Shown in pieces: positions 1-7,724 of a stretch of 64,000 nucleotides of DNA. Below the pieces are notes generated by a model. The model ran no database searches. It was not told the origin of the DNA and saw only the letters and a list, made by a program, of their open reading frames with translations. A program made the position numbers and the translations under genes. This DNA comes from Pseudoduganella aquatica (GTDB taxonomy: Bacteria > Pseudomonadota > Gammaproteobacteria > Burkholderiales > Burkholderiaceae_D): assembly GCF_009857595.1 (NCBI RefSeq), contig NZ_WWCU01000005.1:186001-250000 (forward strand), read 5' to 3'. Every line of letters begins with the position of its first letter. Position 1 is the stretch's first letter.

Positions 1-3000
1 CATCTGCAGCGCGGCGTCGCTTGGCTGGTAGGCGGCGCTGGCGGCGGCGGCCTGCTTCAGCCAGGCATGCAGCTCCAGCAGATTGGCAGGGAACATGGGG
101 CGCAGCGGCGCAATGTCCTGCTGCAGGCGCACCAGGCGCAGCAGGGCTTCCGGCGCTTCTTGTTGCGTCCCCTGCTGCGCCCCCTGCGGTGCTCCCGGCT
201 GCGCGCCCGGTCCGGCGGCGGCCAGCTGCGCCGCCTCGGCCAGCACTTCGATGGTGGTGCAGATGCCGTCCACGATCTGCGGCGCCACGATGGGCGTATC
301 TATCTGCTGCAGCAGGCCTTGCTGCAAGGTGAGCAAATGGCCGGCCAGGTTGCCGCTGTCCACCGTCGAGATATAGACCGGGTACAGCGGCTTCATGGTG
401 AGCGTGTCGTACCAGTTGTAGAAGTGGCCCTGGTGGCGCTCCATCTGGCTCATGGCGTGCAGCGTGCCCTCGGTGCGCGCCACCAGCTGCGCGCCGCAGA
501 TATAGCCGAAATCGTGGGCGGTCAGATTGGCCAGCAGCGCCATGCCGATATTGGTGGGCGAGGTGCGGTGCGCAATCACCTGGACCGGATGTTCCTGCAT
601 ATTGTCGGGCGGCAGCCAGTTGTCGGCGGGGCCGACGAAAGTCTCGAAATAGGCCCAGGTCTTGCGCGCCAGCAGATGCAGGAAGCCGTGCTGCGCGGCG
701 TTCAGCTCCGCCCGCTCGCGGCGCAGCGGCTGGCTGATCCACCATGCCACGGCTGGCGCGCCCAGCCAGGCGCCCAGCAGCACCAGCGCGGCGGGGAGCG
801 CGGACGGGCGCCATACGGCCAGCGCCGCGCCGGCGGCCAGCGCCAGCACGGGCGAAGCGGCCATGGCGCGCCAGTACGCCGGCATTTCGTTGGCCGTATC
901 GGGGCCCGCTTCGCGCGCCAGCGTGGAGGCGCGCCATTGCAGCAGGCGGCGTTTCGACACCAGCGTGCGCCACAGCGTGCGCGCGATGGCGTCCACGCTG
1001 AACCAGGTTTCGTAGGGCAGGAAGACCAGCGTGAGCAGCGCGTGCGAGAACTGCATGCCGCTGCGGCGCGCGCTGGCGTTGACGTGCTGCGTCCACAGCG
1101 TATCGCGCGGCTTGTGCAGCAGGTCGTACAGGGCGCTGGCCAGCGGCGGCACGAAGATCACGGCCAGCACGGCCAGGGTCCAGAACCACGGGTCGGGCAG
1201 CGTGCTCCAGGCCAGCAGCAGCGACAGCGTCAGCGCCGGCGCCACCAGGCTGCGGCGCAGATTGTCGAACAGCTTCCAGCGTGACAGCGCGGACAGCGGA
1301 TTGCGTTCGCGCTGGCTGCCGCGCAGCGGCACCTTGCGGCCCAGCCAGGACAGCAGCTGCCAGTCGCCGCGCACCCAGCGCTGGCGGCGGCTGATGTCGT
1401 CGCTGTAGCGGGCCGGGTACTGCTCGTACAGCTGGGCGTCGCTCAGCAGGCCGGCGCGCAGGTAGCAGCCTTCCAGCAGGTCGTGGCTGAGGATGCGGTT
1501 GTCCGGCATGCGTCCGCCCAGCACCTGCTCGAACACGTCCACGTCGTAGATGCCCTTGCCGATGAAGGAGCCTTCGTAGAACACGTCCTGGTAGACGTCG
1601 GACACGGTGCGGGTGTAGGGGTCAATGCCCGGCTCGCCGCCACACAGCTTTTCATAGCGCGAGGCTTGCTCGCTGGGCAGGCTGACCGTGACGCGCGGCT
1701 GCAAAATGCCGTAGCCCTCGGTCACGCGCCTGAGCTGCTGGTCCACGCGCGGGCGGTTCAAGGGGTGCTGCATGGTGGCCACGAACAGGCGCGCGGCGTC
1801 GCGCGGGAGCTGGGTATCGGTGTCCAGCGTGATGACGTATTTAAAGCTTTCCAGGTCGCTGGTATCGCCCGCCACCAGCGAGAAGCGGTCGCGCGCGCCG
1901 CCGCGCAGGAAGCGGTTCAGGTCCTCCAGCTTGCCGCGCTTGCGCTCGCGCCCCATCCACGCGTTCTCGGACGCGTTCCACATGCGCGGCCTGTGCAGCA
2001 GCAGGAAAGGCCCGGCCGCCGCATTGCCCTGCGGGCCGGCGTTGGGAGCGGCGCCGCGCGGCGTGGCGTCCGCGCCGGCCGCGTACTGCGCGTTGAGGCG
2101 GGCGATGGCTTGCTGCGCCTGCTCGAGCAGCGCGGCGTCGCCGGGCTGCGTTTCCTCTTTCGCGTCGGCGAAATCGGTCAGCAGGCAAAAGCGCAGGTTG
2201 TGGTCGCGGTTGGCAAGGAAGCGCACCTCGAGCTGCTCGAACAGCTGCTCCACATTGTCCTTGCTGTACAGGAGCGTGGGCACCACCACCAGCGCGCGCG
2301 CGTCCGGCGGGATGCCGCGCCGGTAGTCCATGCGCGGCAAGGGATGCGGCCGCGTGAGCAAGGTCGCGGCCCAGTTCACCAGCGCCTGCGCCAGCTGGCT
2401 GCTGCACAGCAGCGCCAGCACGGCCAGCAGCGCCAGCGGCCAGCCGCTCACACCCACCTTGCCCGCGTGCTCGGCCAGCAGGCCGGTCACCACCACGGCG
2501 ATGGCGCCTATCGCGCCCAGGTAGGACGCCAGCGGCGCGGCGCGCATGGTGCGCTGGAGCGAGGCCAGCGGCGGCAGGCGCACGCCGGCCTGCTGCTCAA
2601 GCGCCAGCAGGCCGCGGCCCACCAGGTAGTAGCCGATGTGGGCCTGGCGCGGGTCCGCGTTGCCGCTGCGCCCACTGGCCAGCTGCAGCGCCATCACGGC
2701 GATTTCCTGTTCGCTGTGCGGCGAGCAGCGCGCCAGCTTTTCGATCACGTGGCGGTACTGGTCGCGCGTGGCGAAGTCCATTTCGCCGTAGATGTCGGCC
2801 GGGTCCAGGCGCAGCGTCTGTTCGACGGCGCTCATGGTCTCGACGAATTCCTGCCAGTCCATGGTGCCGAGGAAGCGCAGGCTGCCGATGCTGTTGGCGA
2901 TGGAGAGCTGCTCGGCGGCCTGCTGCTGGATCTCGGCCTGGATCTGCTGTTCTATGGTCTGGCCGGATTCGGCCAGGCGCTGCGTGACCCAGGTCAGCGC

Positions 3001-3792
3001 CAGCGTCAGCATGGCGCTCTGGCCTTGCAGGCGGCGCGCCAGTTCGGCCACGAAGCCGCTGGTGATGGGCGGATTGGAGCGCGCCATGTCGGCCACCAGC
3101 AGTATCAGGCCGCTGGGGTTTTTGTCGGCCACGTCCATCATCTGGTCGGCCCAGGTGTTGGCCAGGTCGCGCTGCAGGCGGTTCTCGGCCACGCGCGCTG
3201 CCACGCGGCGCAGGTTCTCGATCAGCGCCAGGCGCAGCATGATGGGGATGGCCCACAGTTCGCCCAGCTTGAGCGCGGCCACTTCCTGGTAGGCGTCCAC
3301 AAAGCGGCACAGGCTTTCCGGATCGACGCGGCCGTCGCCGTGGGCGATGATTTCCAGCGCGATCTGGTACACGCGCGGCGTGCCGTCCGGCGCGCCCTTG
3401 GCCAGGCGCGGCAGCTCTTTGCTGTAGTCCTTGGGCAAGTGGCGGCGCGCCGTGCGGATCTGTTCTTCGATCAGGTAGGAATTGTCGAGCAGCCATTCGG
3501 AGGCCGGCGTGATCTGGCGCGCCTGCTTGACGGCGGCGGTGAGCTCGTCGCAGGTCTGGGCTATGACCTCGGCGTTTTCGGCCAGGCGCGACAGCAACCG
3601 GTCCGGACCGCCGCGCGTGCTCAGTTCGTGCGTGGCGGCCAGCAGCTTGCCGTGGGCCGCCATTTGTTGCGCGCTGAACAGCTCGCCACGTAGCGGAGTA
3701 CTGTCATCAGCAACGCCGCCCGGCAATCCGCCTGGCGTCTCCTCGCGGAAACCCAAGGTAGCACTAGGCAACAGTGTCCGGTGATCGCTCAA
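1..3792 (-). CDS. ndvB: Cyclic beta-1,2-glucan synthase (NdvB/ChvB family), 3' part outside window
   Basis: This family is a very large inner-membrane enzyme that makes periplasmic cyclic beta-1,2-glucan from UDP-glucose. The window holds 1264 codons and the frame is still open at base 1, so the C-terminus, including the expected GH94-like phosphorylase domain, lies outside. Visible parts in order: a soluble N-terminal region with the family pattern ITPASEWLLDN (about residue 100), membrane segments near 415-465, a GT84 core with LDTDTQ (about 655) and QRWVRGDWQ (about 805), more membrane segments near 840-1015, then the start of the glucoamylase-like domain with HRTSPTNIGMALLAN. I chose the TTG at 3792 because the family motif LRGELFSAQQM lies upstream of the first ATG (3663); a GAGG sits just upstream of the TTG. 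It is 93 bp after the desulfurase gene on the same strand. Identity is firm; the start is less so. Confidence 0.9.
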   Translation of the reverse strand, partial: MSDHRTLLPSATLGFREETPGGLPGGVADDSTPLRGELFSAQQMAAHGKLLAATHELSTRGGPDRLLSRLAENAEVIAQTCDELTAAVKQARQITPASEWLLDNSYLIEEQIRTARRHLPKDYSKELPRLAKGAPDGTPRVYQIALEIIAHGDGRVDPESLCRFVDAYQEVAALKLGELWAIPIMLRLALIENLRRVAARVAENRLQRDLANTWADQMMDVADKNPSGLILLVADMARSNPPITSGFVAELARRLQGQSAMLTLALTWVTQRLAESGQTIEQQIQAEIQQQAAEQLSIANSIGSLRFLGTMDWQEFVETMSAVEQTLRLDPADIYGEMDFATRDQYRHVIEKLARCSPHSEQEIAVMALQLASGRSGNADPRQAHIGYYLVGRGLLALEQQAGVRLPPLASLQRTMRAAPLASYLGAIGAIAVVVTGLLAEHAGKVGVSGWPLALLAVLALLCSSQLAQALVNWAATLLTRPHPLPRMDYRRGIPPDARALVVVPTLLYSKDNVEQLFEQLEVRFLANRDHNLRFCLLTDFADAKEETQPGDAALLEQAQQAIARLNAQYAAGADATPRGAAPNAGPQGNAAAGPFLLLHRPRMWNASENAWMGRERKRGKLEDLNRFLRGGARDRFSLVAGDTSDLESFKYVITLDTDTQLPRDAARLFVATMQHPLNRPRVDQQLRRVTEGYGILQPRVTVSLPSEQASRYEKLCGGEPGIDPYTRTVSDVYQDVFYEGSFIGKGIYDVDVFEQVLGGRMPDNRILSHDLLEGCYLRAGLLSDAQLYEQYPARYSDDISRRQRWVRGDWQLLSWLGRKVPLRGSQRERNPLSALSRWKLFDNLRRSLVAPALTLSLLLAWSTLPDPWFWTLAVLAVIFVPPLASALYDLLHKPRDTLWTQHVNASARRSGMQFSHALLTLVFLPYETWFSVDAIARTLWRTLVSKRRLLQWRASTLAREAGPDTANEMPAYWRAMAASPVLALAAGAALAVWRPSALPAALVLLGAWLGAPAVAWWISQPLRRERAELNAAQHGFLHLLARKTWAYFETFVGPADNWLPPDNMQEHPVQVIAHRTSPTNIGMALLANLTAHDFGYICGAQLVARTEGTLHAMSQMERHQGHFYNWYDTLTMKPLYPVYISTVDSGNLAGHLLTLQQGLLQQIDTPIVAPQIVDGICTTIEVLAEAAQLAAAGPGAQPGAPQGAQQGTQQEAPEALLRLVRLQQDIAPLRPMFPANLLELHAWLKQAAAASAAYQPSDAALQM

Positions 3793-3885
3793 CTTGAACC
3801 TCGCATTTCTACCTGATAAGGATAGAGAAGTATGGTCCAAGCAACACTACGGAGGCGCACGTATGGAAATGCGCGGCAACCCGTC

Positions 3886-5919
3886 CTACGCTGCGAGGGC
3901 GAGGCCGCCGGCGAGGTCGTAGGCCTGGGCGTAGCCGAGGCGGCGCAGGCATTGCGCGGCGCGCGTGCTGCGGTTGCCGCTGCGGCAGAAGAACACCAGC
4001 GGCACCGGCGCGGCCATCCACTCCGGAATCTGCCCGGCCAGCTGGCCCAGCGGCACGCTGACCACCTTGCCGCCTTGCGGCGCCTGCACGCCGACCAGGT
4101 GCTCATGGCTCTCGCGCACGTCCACCAGCAGGGCGTCGGGATGGGCGCGCAGCAGGCCTTGCAGCGCGGCGGCGTCCAGGTGCAGTTCGCCTTGCGAGCC
4201 GCCGCTTTCCGGCGCGGACGCGTGCAGGCTGCTGCAGAAGGGCTGCTGCGCGTCGCTGGCGGCGCACAACAGGGTGTCGCCGTGCACCAGGCCGTCCAGC
4301 TGCCGCGGCGCCAACGTGCCGATAAAGGCGTGGCGCGCGGCGGATTGCGGCAAGGCGCCGGCGTCCGGCCGGCCCAGCAGATACACGGCCTGCTGCGCGC
4401 CGTCCGCGTCCACCAGCACGCGGCGCAGCGCCTGGCCGCCAAGGGCCAGCAGCCCGTCTGCGGCCGGCCAGCCGAAAGTGTCGCCGGCGCCGTAGGCCAC
4501 GTTCAGCGCGCGCCCCGGCGCGGCCAGGTCCACGCCGGGCGCGGTGCCCAGCACGGCCAGCACCGTGCAGCCCTGGCCGCGCACCTGGGCCGCGATGCGG
4601 TCCATGAATTCCGGCTGCGGGTCGATCACCACGCAGCTGCGGCTGGCCGCGTCGTGCACCAGCCAGCTGCACGCGCCGCCGCTGCCCAGCTGCTGCACGC
4701 CGTCCTGCACGGGCAGGCTGCCGTCCGGGGCGATCAGGCCGCTGGCGCGCAGCGCGGCGCCGCAGCGTTCTATGCGTTCGCAGGCGCGCGCGATGGCCGC
4801 CTCGTCGGCCAGCGGGCCGAAGGACAGGCGGATGGCGCTGGCGGCGCGCCAGTCCGGCACGCCCATCGCCTGCAGCACATAGCTGGGCGCGGCCTTGGCG
4901 GCGGAGCAGGCGCTGCCCGAGCTGACGCGCACGCCGGCCGCGTCGAACACGTCCATCAGCTCCTTGCTGGACAGGCCGGGCACGGAGAAGTTGAGCGTGG
5001 TCGGCAGCGAGTGCTCGAAGGCGGCGTTGAACACCACGCCCGGCAGCGCGCGCCGCAGGCTGGCGGCCAGCCGCTCGCGGAAGGTGCACAGCGCGTCGTG
5101 CGAGCGGAACACGCCGCCCTGCTCCAGCGCCGCCAGCACCGCGTCCAGCGCGGCCACGCCGGCCATGTTCTCGGTGCCCGAGCGCTGCGCAGCCTCCTGG
5201 CCGCCGCCCACGATCAGCGGCGTGAACGGCGCGCCCTCGCGCACGTACAGCATGCCTATGCCCTTGGGCGCATACAGCTTGTGGCCGGAGAACGGCGCGT
5301 AGTCGATGCGGCTGCGCGCCAGCGACAGGCGGAACTTGCCCAGCGCCTGCACGCAGTCCACCATCCAGTAGGCCGGGCTGGCGCACTCGTCGAGCAGCAC
5401 TTCGATGCCGGCGATATCGGACAGCACGCCGGTTTCATTGTTGGCCGCCATGGTGCACAGCATGGCCGTGTGCGGCAGCAGCGCGCGCAGCGCCTGCAGG
5501 TCGTGGCGGCCGTCGCTGTCGACCTGCAGCTTGCGCAGTTCCAGGTCCAGGCCCAGCAATCGGTTCCAGTGCGCCAGCGCTTCCGGCACCGCCTTGTGCT
5601 CGGTGGCGCCGTACACCAGCAACGTGCCGATGGCCTCGCCCGCCTGGCGGCGCTCGCGCAGCGCGCACAGCGCGGACAGCACGGCGGTCTGGATGCCTTC
5701 GGTGGCGCCGCTGTTGAACATCAGCCGGCCCTGCCCCACGCCCAGCAGGCGCACCGCGCGCCGGCGCGCGCCGTCCAGCAGCGCCTTGGCCTGCAGGCCG
5801 GTGCTGTGGCTGCTGCTGGGGTTGCCGTAACAGTCCTCCATGGCGCGCACGGCGGCGGCGATGGCGGCGGGCAGGACGGGGCTGGTGGCGTTGCCGTCGA
5901 GGTAGATTTCGGGTGTCAT
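3886..5919 (-). CDS. Cysteine desulfurase fused to a C-terminal rhodanese domain
   Basis: The 677-residue protein starts with a class V PLP-dependent cysteine desulfurase (about 1-390). The PLP lysine is in SGHKLYAPKG (K214) and the persulfide-accepting cysteine in SSGSACSA (C338). The C-terminus (about 575-677) is a rhodanese with active-site loop CRSGNRS (C645). Such a fusion would release sulfane sulfur from L-cysteine and pass it to the rhodanese cysteine. The middle (about 405-565) resembles a persulfide-dioxygenase-type metallo-beta-lactamase fold by its VIDPQPE, YGAG and ALGG spacing, but the HxHxDH metal motif is absent. I chose the ATG at 5919 because it directly precedes the desulfurase fold (TPEIYLDGNAT); an upstream ATG at 6039 would add 40 unlikely residues. 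No good Shine-Dalgarno is visible. It is divergent from the Lrp-type gene. Confidence 0.88.
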   Translation of the reverse strand: MTPEIYLDGNATSPVLPAAIAAAVRAMEDCYGNPSSSHSTGLQAKALLDGARRRAVRLLGVGQGRLMFNSGATEGIQTAVLSALCALRERRQAGEAIGTLLVYGATEHKAVPEALAHWNRLLGLDLELRKLQVDSDGRHDLQALRALLPHTAMLCTMAANNETGVLSDIAGIEVLLDECASPAYWMVDCVQALGKFRLSLARSRIDYAPFSGHKLYAPKGIGMLYVREGAPFTPLIVGGGQEAAQRSGTENMAGVAALDAVLAALEQGGVFRSHDALCTFRERLAASLRRALPGVVFNAAFEHSLPTTLNFSVPGLSSKELMDVFDAAGVRVSSGSACSAAKAAPSYVLQAMGVPDWRAASAIRLSFGPLADEAAIARACERIERCGAALRASGLIAPDGSLPVQDGVQQLGSGGACSWLVHDAASRSCVVIDPQPEFMDRIAAQVRGQGCTVLAVLGTAPGVDLAAPGRALNVAYGAGDTFGWPAADGLLALGGQALRRVLVDADGAQQAVYLLGRPDAGALPQSAARHAFIGTLAPRQLDGLVHGDTLLCAASDAQQPFCSSLHASAPESGGSQGELHLDAAALQGLLRAHPDALLVDVRESHEHLVGVQAPQGGKVVSVPLGQLAGQIPEWMAAPVPLVFFCRSGNRSTRAAQCLRRLGYAQAYDLAGGLALAA

Positions 5920-5971
5920 GATGTAAGCGTGGGCAAAATTGCTGATACTCAACAGCTTACGCACCGGCGCC

Positions 5972-6030
5972 GAATCATATATTCCAAAATCGCACTCCCC
6001 AGGCGCATAATATGGGATAAACATCCTATT
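5972..6030. promoter_or_regulatory. Divergent regulatory region with two imperfect inverted repeats
   Basis: The 128 bp between the divergent desulfurase and Lrp-type genes is clearly AT-richer than its surroundings. It carries GAAT-n5-ATTC at 5972-5984 and a longer imperfect repeat, roughly AATATGGGAT-aaac-ATCCTATT, at 6009-6030. CATAAT at 6006-6011 could serve as a -10 element for the regulator. AT-rich short palindromes are typical for Lrp/AsnC proteins, so these are candidate operators; binding is inferred. Confidence 0.4.
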
Positions 6031-6047
6031 TTTCGCCAAATACCAGA

Positions 6048-6533
6048 ATGAACCAGCTAGACCGTTATGATTACGCCATCCTGGGCGCGCTGCAGCTGGA
6101 CGGCACGCTGTCCATCGCCGACCTGGCCGGCAAGGTCGGGCTGTCCAGCACGCCGTGCTGGAAGCGCCTCAAGCGGCTGGAGGAGGAAGGCTATATCGAC
6201 AAGCGCGTGGCCATCGTCAACCGCCGCAAGGCCGGGCTGGGCGTGACGGTCTTCGTCAGCGTGCGCACCAGCCAGCACGACGAGAAATGGCTGGCGCACT
6301 TCGCCGCCGCCGTGCAGGCGCTGCCGGAGGTGCTGGAATTCCACCGCATGAGCGGCGACATCGACTACCTGCTCAAGGTGGTCACCACCGACATCGAGGG
6401 CTACGACCGCTTTTACAAAAAACTGATCAAGGCCGCGCAGTTGACAGGGGTATCATCCGCTTTCTCCATGGAACAGATAAAATTCACTACTGAACTACCT
6501 CTGCACCTCGTCTCGCACGGACTTCCGACATGA
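6048..6533 (+). CDS. Lrp/AsnC family transcriptional regulator
   Basis: A 161-residue protein of normal family length. Residues 5-50 form the winged helix (LDRYDYAILGALQLDGTLSI, then LSSTPCWKRLKRLEEEGYI) and about 68-150 the RAM ligand-binding domain (VLEFHRMSGDIDYLLKVV). Such proteins bind small ligands, usually amino acids, and often control a divergent neighbour. The neighbour here is a cysteine desulfurase fusion, so cysteine or a sulfur metabolite is a reasonable ligand guess. Lrp-type regulators of cysteine detoxification (DecR, CuyR) are known, but I cannot assign this one to them. Its TGA overlaps the ATG of the HPP gene by 4 bp (ATGA), so the two are probably translationally coupled. 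Confidence 0.9.
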   Translation: MNQLDRYDYAILGALQLDGTLSIADLAGKVGLSSTPCWKRLKRLEEEGYIDKRVAIVNRRKAGLGVTVFVSVRTSQHDEKWLAHFAAAVQALPEVLEFHRMSGDIDYLLKVVTTDIEGYDRFYKKLIKAAQLTGVSSAFSMEQIKFTTELPLHLVSHGLPT

Positions 6534-7696
6534 AATCTCTCAGCACGCTTTGGGCCGCCTTTTTGCCGGCCGCCAGCCACACCAGTTTCCGCGAGCGGGC
6601 GCGCGCCTGCAGCGGCGCCATCCTGGCCCTGCTGGTCACCGGCCTGCTGAGCCGCTACCTGCTGCCGCACGAACCCTCCCACATCTTCCTGGTCGGCCCC
6701 ATGGGCGCCTCGGCCGTGCTGCTGTTCTGCCTGCCGGCCAGCCCGCTGGCCCAGCCATGGTCCGTGGTGGGCGGCAACGTGCTGTCCGGTCTGGTGGGCG
6801 CTGCCTGCGTGCGCTGGCTGGGCGACTCGGTGCCGATCGCCGCGCTGGCCGTGGCGCTGGCCATCGGCGCCATGTTCGTGCTGCGCTGCCTGCATCCGCC
6901 CGGCGGCGCGGTGGCGCTGACGGTGGTGATGGGCGGCCCGGCGCTGCACGCGGCCGGCTTTGAATTCCCGCTGGTGCCGGTGCTGCTCAATTCCCTGCTG
7001 ATGGTGGCGGTGGCCGTGGCCTACAACAACCTCACCGGCCGCCGCTATCCGCACCTGCAGCAGCCGCCGCACGTCAACCCGCACGCCACGCAGGACCCGG
7101 TGCCCACGCTGCGGCTGGGCTTCAAGCCGGAAGACCTGGACGCGGTGCTCAAGCAATACAACCAGGTGCTGGACGTGAGCCGCGACGACCTGGAAGAGAT
7201 CTTCCTGAAAACCGAGATGCGCGCCTACCAGCGCCGCTTCGGCGTGATCGCCTGCGGCGACATCATGTCCAAAGACGTGGCGACGGCCGAATTCGGCACG
7301 CCGCTGGACGAAGCCTGGAGCGCCATGCGCGCGCACAAGGTGGCCGCACTGCCGGTGCTGAACCGCGCGCGGCGCGTGATCGGCATGGTGACGCAGGGCG
7401 ACTTCCTCAGCCACAGCGGCCTGGACGACTACCACACCGTGCGCCAGAAGCTGCGCCGCTTCCTGCGCCGCAGCGGCGTAACGCACACCGAGAAGGCCGA
7501 AGTGGTGGGCCAGATCATGATTTCCAAACCGGTCTTCGCCACCCTGGCCACGCCCATCATCGACCTCGTGCCCCTGATGGCGGACGCCGGCTACCACCAC
7601 ATTCCCGTGGTGGACGAAGAACAGCGCTTCGCCGGCATCGTCACCCAGTCCGACCTGGTGGCGGCGCTGTACGAGTCGCGCCTGGCGCTCCAGTAA
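6530..7696 (+). CDS. HPP family membrane protein with two CBS domains
   Basis: The 388-residue protein has an N-terminal HPP domain of four to five membrane helices (about 25-165). It has the signature HPPGGAVAL (122-130) and a GPMGASAVLLF stretch. Two CBS domains follow (about 243-295, CGDIMSKDV...GMVTQGDF, and about 326-384, QIMISKPVF...GIVTQSDLV). HPP proteins are poorly characterised; a cyanobacterial member has been linked to nitrite transport. CBS pairs usually bind adenine nucleotides, so a nucleotide-gated transport role is possible but unproven. Its start codon overlaps the stop of the Lrp-type gene, which ties it to that regulator's transcript. Confidence 0.9.
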   Translation: MKSLSTLWAAFLPAASHTSFRERARACSGAILALLVTGLLSRYLLPHEPSHIFLVGPMGASAVLLFCLPASPLAQPWSVVGGNVLSGLVGAACVRWLGDSVPIAALAVALAIGAMFVLRCLHPPGGAVALTVVMGGPALHAAGFEFPLVPVLLNSLLMVAVAVAYNNLTGRRYPHLQQPPHVNPHATQDPVPTLRLGFKPEDLDAVLKQYNQVLDVSRDDLEEIFLKTEMRAYQRRFGVIACGDIMSKDVATAEFGTPLDEAWSAMRAHKVAALPVLNRARRVIGMVTQGDFLSHSGLDDYHTVRQKLRRFLRRSGVTHTEKAEVVGQIMISKPVFATLATPIIDLVPLMADAGYHHIPVVDEEQRFAGIVTQSDLVAALYESRLALQ

Positions 7697-7724
7697 CAAC
7701 CCTTTTTTTAGAAGACACCTGCAC

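Noticed and set aside
1483..3693. Long plus-strand open frame opposite the glucan synthase gene
   Set aside because: It is a codon-bias shadow: His/Gln/Arg/Val-rich translation with no family motifs, while the minus strand encodes clear NdvB motifs.
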